This document shows positions 15,041-18,716 of a DNA stretch of 18,716 nucleotides, piece by piece (within the stretch, counting starts at the first letter, position 1; each line of letters begins with the position of its first letter). The DNA lies in contig CALPIR020000017.1 in NCBI GenBank assembly GCA_943323675.2, forward strand, positions 1-18,716. The letters run 5' to 3'. The DNA comes from Chitinophaga pinensis (GTDB lineage Bacteria > Bacteroidota > Bacteroidia > UKL13-3). The notes below the pieces were generated by a model, which worked only from the letters and a program-made list of their open reading frames with translations, searched no databases and was not told the origin of the DNA. A program made the position numbers and the translations under genes.

Positions 15041-18000
15041 ATGAGAAAACAAGTACTAAAATTCTATTTGTTGCTATTGCTTTCGCTGATAGGCTTTAAG
15101 TCTGTGCAGGCACAGTCGTTAGCGCTAGCACTATCTTCACCAACTATTTGTTTGGGCGATCAGCTTAGTATTGATGCAGCACTTACAGGTCTTCCTGCAG
15201 GTGTTACCGCAACAAACTGTACGTTTGATTATAACAACGATGGTACAGTAGAATCAACCATACCGAACGGTGGTCCTAATTATACTACCCAATATCTTTA
15301 CGCTACACCGGGTAACTATATTATTAAGGTAGAAGTGAACCTAAGTAATGGAGGAAAGGTTTCACAAACAATACCAATTATTGTGTATCGTTTGCCTATT
15401 CCTTCTGCAACAGTTAATGGCCAAGCTATTCAGTGTTTTAGAGGCAATTTGGTTACGTTAACAAATACCTCAATAAAAACAGATAACCGTATTTATCGTA
15501 CGCAAATTATTTGGGGTGACGGTAATGTAGATAATTTCCCATTTCCAGTATTGGGGCAAAATTATTCCCATTCATACAATACGAACGGTCAATTTAATAT
15601 AACTGTAAAAGCGATTGACAGTGTAGGATGTTCAGCCGATACCTTTTATACAGGCATGCTTGTCATTAAAGCAAACATTACGCCTTCATTTTCGGTGTTA
15701 GGCCCTCCAGGTTGTTTTTGCTCTCCTTTTATGCTTGAAAACACCACTACTCAGGTACCTTTTAACCAAGTTAATAGTTACACTTGGGATTTTGGTGATG
15801 GACAAACATTTACCCGCAGCAGGCCATGGAATTTGCCAATAGACTCATTAAATTATGATACCATTTGGCACAACTACTGTAAAAATGGAACATTTTTACC
15901 TGCTTTAACCATAGAGGATATTACCGGCTGTATAGATAGTTTCCGATATACAGTGGCTATGACCGCCAACAAACCTAGAAATATTGTTGTTAGCTTAAAT
16001 CCTAAGCCATATCTTTCTTTGCCAGATACTGTATTGGGTTTAAGGCGTGATTCTGTTTGTTTTGATAAGGAAGGCTTGAGCACATTAACTTTTGTGCAAA
16101 TACCAAATTCAGAAATTAGTGTAGGTAACGGAGAGGTTTTGTGGAATTTTGGAGATCCACCGTCAATGCAACAAAACTTTAATAACAATTCTTGGAATCC
16201 ACCGCACACCTTTGTAAGGGGTTTAGGTGCATACAATGTTAACTTGTTGGTTTGGCCGCTTCGTCCTAACCCTTCTTGTAGAAAAGATACCACCATTGTT
16301 GTGGAGGTGTTGGGTCCAAGAGCTAGGATTGAAGATCCGCAAAACCAGATAACATTAAATCCAACAGAGCAAAACCAATGTAATCCGCTTGGCGATTATT
16401 ATAGAATTGTAAACTTTGTTAATACTGCTCAATATTATAAATCAGATCATGTATTCAGGCGTTGGGATTTTGGCGATGATGCAGCACCTCAATGTACTTC
16501 TTATTTGGTACCAAAGACAGGATTTCCGTTGCCAGGTGGTTGGGTTAATTCTCAAGACCAATACGACAACAGCGATGGTTATTGGCGTCAAGGAGGAAAG
16601 GTGTTTGAAGGCAAGCGTTTAGACTGTCGTTACTCTGCTGATACTCTTCCTTTGCACCGCTACACCAGTTGGGATGTAATTTACAGGTGGTACCGTTATG
16701 GTCACGATTTCATGCCATGGAATCCAAATCAGTATTCAAAAAACCCTGCCGATACTCTACCAACTGCCAATCCTAAAAAGATATTAGTACATCCAGCCGA
16801 CACCCAATTTTGGAATAAGCCAGTGTATTTAAATCCAGCAACAGGTGTTTGGAGTTTAACACAAGGAAGTGGACCCGCCCCTTATGGCTTGTGGCCAAGG
16901 ATAGACACTGTAAATACTTTCGATGCGAATGGACAACCTAATCCACAAGACTTAAGGAAATACAACCGCTTCACATTGCAAAATGGTGCACCAGATCCTG
17001 TTTCGGGTTTCTGGGGTAATACCAAACGCGGTGGGTATGGCTTTTTCCCAAAAGGATTTGTTGTTGACCCAAGCACGGATACCATGGAAGCTAAGTATAC
17101 GGGTATTGATGGGGTCTTTTATCGCCACAACTATGAGGCCATGGTAGATCCATCAAGAACATTATACCGCTATTTATTTGATAAAGCAGTACAAAAATGT
17201 TACACCGTTGAGCAGTTTTTAAAAGATACATTTAATAATGTGGGTAACAAAACACACATTGTTGTAAATGATTTTAGCAAGCTAGATTCTTTAGATTGTA
17301 ATGATGATGACCAAGTACAATTAAAATTAATGCGCCCTGATGCAACAGGTTTAGGCATGAGAGGCAAAGAGTGCCCCGGCAGTTTTTCTAGTCCGGATAA
17401 TGCAGGGATTAATTTTATGTTGGGAGCAGTAGATAATAATTTAGGTCAATATCCAGGTATAAGCCCAGATTGCGGTGCCTCTTGGATTCGTATGAATTTA
17501 GATTCTATGGCTGATAGAAGGGACCAAACCCCTTGCGCCTTGGACGGTTTTATTAACTATACAGGGGCAACTGGTCCAGCACCTCAAGCTGGTGGTACTT
17601 TTTCTAATACACCAGGTGGATTAACCTATCCTCCATTTTCTCTAAACCCAGATTACAATCAGTTTTTTATGCCGCCTAATAGATGGAATGCTCCAGGGGG
17701 AACAAACTTCTGGTATCATTATGGAACAAATACAAACCCATTAGAAGTTTCCCCAATTAGTGGTGTTACATTTATTCCTCCAGCAAATCCAACAGGTGAT
17801 ATTACTATCGGTTTAATTATTGGTACAGGTGATCCTAACAACCCATGTATTTCGGATACTGTTTGGTACCATAACTTTTTAAATATTACCGATTTGGATG
17901 GGCGTTTTTATGTTGATCCAGTTTACGCTCCAATTACCAACATACCAACCAACGGTGCGTGTAAATACTATTGCAAAAACGACATGATTAACTTTGTATA

Positions 18001-18716
18001 CTTAGATAGTGTTCAGTCGTTTATACATAGCAGTACCATTGATTGGGGTGACAACTCTGTTACCGTTGATAGTTTTTATTACAGCCCTAAACCAGGTTTA
18101 AATGATGGCTATTTTGTTAATGGTTTCCGCAGGGTACGTTACAATTACTATTTTGGTGTATGTGGCGAAAAAAATATTGGTGATTTAATAGACAGCTTGC
18201 CTTTCCCTAATGGTTTACCAGGTGCAAATGTAACTCCAAGGTATATCGATAACTACACCATGCGCATTTATAATGCTACCAGCAATCCTAATGGTGCATT
18301 GTATTATATAGGCAAAGTTGTTACTAACGATTCTACTATTTGGGAAGAATGCGGTAAGCGTTTTACGGTGGCTGATAAGGACACTATTGCTAGGTTTTAT
18401 AGAAGTGAAATACTTGATCTTGCAAAAATGTTATTGCCTGTTACACACAAATATTGGTCAAGTTCTTACGAAGCGGATTGTAAACGAAGCGGCTCTACTC
18501 CAAGAGCTGTTCGCCACCAATTGCTAAGTACCAAAGAGTGTAAAAAACAAACTGTAGATAATAAACTTTTGGTTCGTGGTGTAATTGATTCAGTAATGAC
18601 ACGCGATGCTAAAGGAAATTTTGACGATGTGTTCTGTAAAAACGAGCCAGTTCATTTTTATGATTCTATTCGTTATTACCGCAATGATTGTTCTTTATCT
18701 GATCCAATATTTAACC
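15041..18716 (+). CDS. Giant exported PKD-domain surface protein, partial (C-terminus beyond right edge)
   Basis: The frame from the ATG at 15041 is open for 1225 codons to the window's end. Residues 1-25 are a signal peptide (MRKQVLKFYLLLLLSLIG, ending SVQAQ). PKD-type WGDG/FGDG motifs occur at about residues 157 (IIWGDGNVD), 249 (YTWDFGDGQ), 368 (LWNFGDPPS), 475 (RRWDFGDDA) and 1001 (TIDWGDNSV). Between about 480 and 1000 is a long aromatic-, Pro- and Asn-rich stretch with scattered Cys (for example WDVIYRWYRYGHDFMPWNP) that I cannot assign to a family. PKD repeats are extracellular beta-sandwiches in adhesins and surface polymers. A T9SS sorting domain is expected at the unseen C-terminus but cannot be confirmed. 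It follows the sigma/anti-sigma pair on the same strand, suggesting shared control. Confidence 0.88.
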   Translation, partial: MRKQVLKFYLLLLLSLIGFKSVQAQSLALALSSPTICLGDQLSIDAALTGLPAGVTATNCTFDYNNDGTVESTIPNGGPNYTTQYLYATPGNYIIKVEVNLSNGGKVSQTIPIIVYRLPIPSATVNGQAIQCFRGNLVTLTNTSIKTDNRIYRTQIIWGDGNVDNFPFPVLGQNYSHSYNTNGQFNITVKAIDSVGCSADTFYTGMLVIKANITPSFSVLGPPGCFCSPFMLENTTTQVPFNQVNSYTWDFGDGQTFTRSRPWNLPIDSLNYDTIWHNYCKNGTFLPALTIEDITGCIDSFRYTVAMTANKPRNIVVSLNPKPYLSLPDTVLGLRRDSVCFDKEGLSTLTFVQIPNSEISVGNGEVLWNFGDPPSMQQNFNNNSWNPPHTFVRGLGAYNVNLLVWPLRPNPSCRKDTTIVVEVLGPRARIEDPQNQITLNPTEQNQCNPLGDYYRIVNFVNTAQYYKSDHVFRRWDFGDDAAPQCTSYLVPKTGFPLPGGWVNSQDQYDNSDGYWRQGGKVFEGKRLDCRYSADTLPLHRYTSWDVIYRWYRYGHDFMPWNPNQYSKNPADTLPTANPKKILVHPADTQFWNKPVYLNPATGVWSLTQGSGPAPYGLWPRIDTVNTFDANGQPNPQDLRKYNRFTLQNGAPDPVSGFWGNTKRGGYGFFPKGFVVDPSTDTMEAKYTGIDGVFYRHNYEAMVDPSRTLYRYLFDKAVQKCYTVEQFLKDTFNNVGNKTHIVVNDFSKLDSLDCNDDDQVQLKLMRPDATGLGMRGKECPGSFSSPDNAGINFMLGAVDNNLGQYPGISPDCGASWIRMNLDSMADRRDQTPCALDGFINYTGATGPAPQAGGTFSNTPGGLTYPPFSLNPDYNQFFMPPNRWNAPGGTNFWYHYGTNTNPLEVSPISGVTFIPPANPTGDITIGLIIGTGDPNNPCISDTVWYHNFLNITDLDGRFYVDPVYAPITNIPTNGACKYYCKNDMINFVYLDSVQSFIHSSTIDWGDNSVTVDSFYYSPKPGLNDGYFVNGFRRVRYNYYFGVCGEKNIGDLIDSLPFPNGLPGANVTPRYIDNYTMRIYNATSNPNGALYYIGKVVTNDSTIWEECGKRFTVADKDTIARFYRSEILDLAKMLLPVTHKYWSSSYEADCKRSGSTPRAVRHQLLSTKECKKQTVDNKLLVRGVIDSVMTRDAKGNFDDVFCKNEPVHFYDSIRYYRNDCSLSDPIFN

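Noticed and set aside
15874..16296. 140-codon minus-strand open frame opposite the giant PKD gene
   Set aside because: It is antisense to a continuous 1225-codon frame with signal peptide and PKD motifs; its own translation shows no domain or signal.
1..18716. CRISPR array, insertion sequence, tRNA or prophage genes
   Set aside because: No regularly spaced direct repeats, transposase motifs, flanking inverted repeats or cloverleaf-like sequence were found on either strand by eye.

Overview
The window looks like chromosomal DNA from an AT-rich Bacteroidota species (Cytophaga/Sphingobacteria/Chitinophaga-like). The evidence is a signature gene order in the left half, proteins with type IX secretion system (T9SS) type-B C-terminal domains, PKD and SBBP repeat surface proteins, and an ECF sigma factor followed by an anti-sigma-like membrane protein. 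No rRNA, tRNA, CRISPR array, insertion sequence or phage gene is visible. No gene-free stretch exceeds 300 bases; the longest is 6597-6839 (243 bases) and it holds an intrinsic terminator.

Left half, all leftward (minus strand), in transcription order: dut (dUTPase), a sugar-phosphate nucleotidyltransferase with a beta-helix tail, a secreted TPR protein, a DUF4292 lipoprotein, an EnvC-like coiled-coil protein with a degenerate LytM domain, and an unrecognised exported protein that runs off the left edge. From the nucleotidyltransferase to the EnvC-like gene each gene overlaps the next, so this is one translationally coupled envelope operon. A second leftward unit, ispH then a membrane-anchored Cys-type glutathione peroxidase, shares an ATGA stop/start and ends at a 16-bp perfect hairpin terminator. 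A DUF2452 gene is divergent from ispH, and a perfect inverted repeat lies between them.

Right half: a very long leftward gene (8793-13409) encodes a T9SS cargo protein with a signal peptide, a conserved N-terminal domain, SBBP repeats, an eight-module PKD-like array and a type-B sorting domain. It is split by a single in-frame TAA at 11901-11903; the frame is otherwise intact on both sides, so it is a freshly interrupted gene, a sequence error or a readthrough case. Divergent from it is a rightward cluster: an ECF sigma factor, an anti-sigma-like protein whose presumed periplasmic part ends in a type-B T9SS/CHU_C-like domain, and a giant exported PKD protein that is still open at the right edge (at least 1225 residues).

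The most intriguing unit is 13503-18716. An anti-sigma-like membrane protein carries the same kind of C-terminal domain as the secreted cargo next to it. This suggests, as inference only, that the sigma/anti-sigma pair senses T9SS load or surface-protein state and controls the neighbouring surface proteins.
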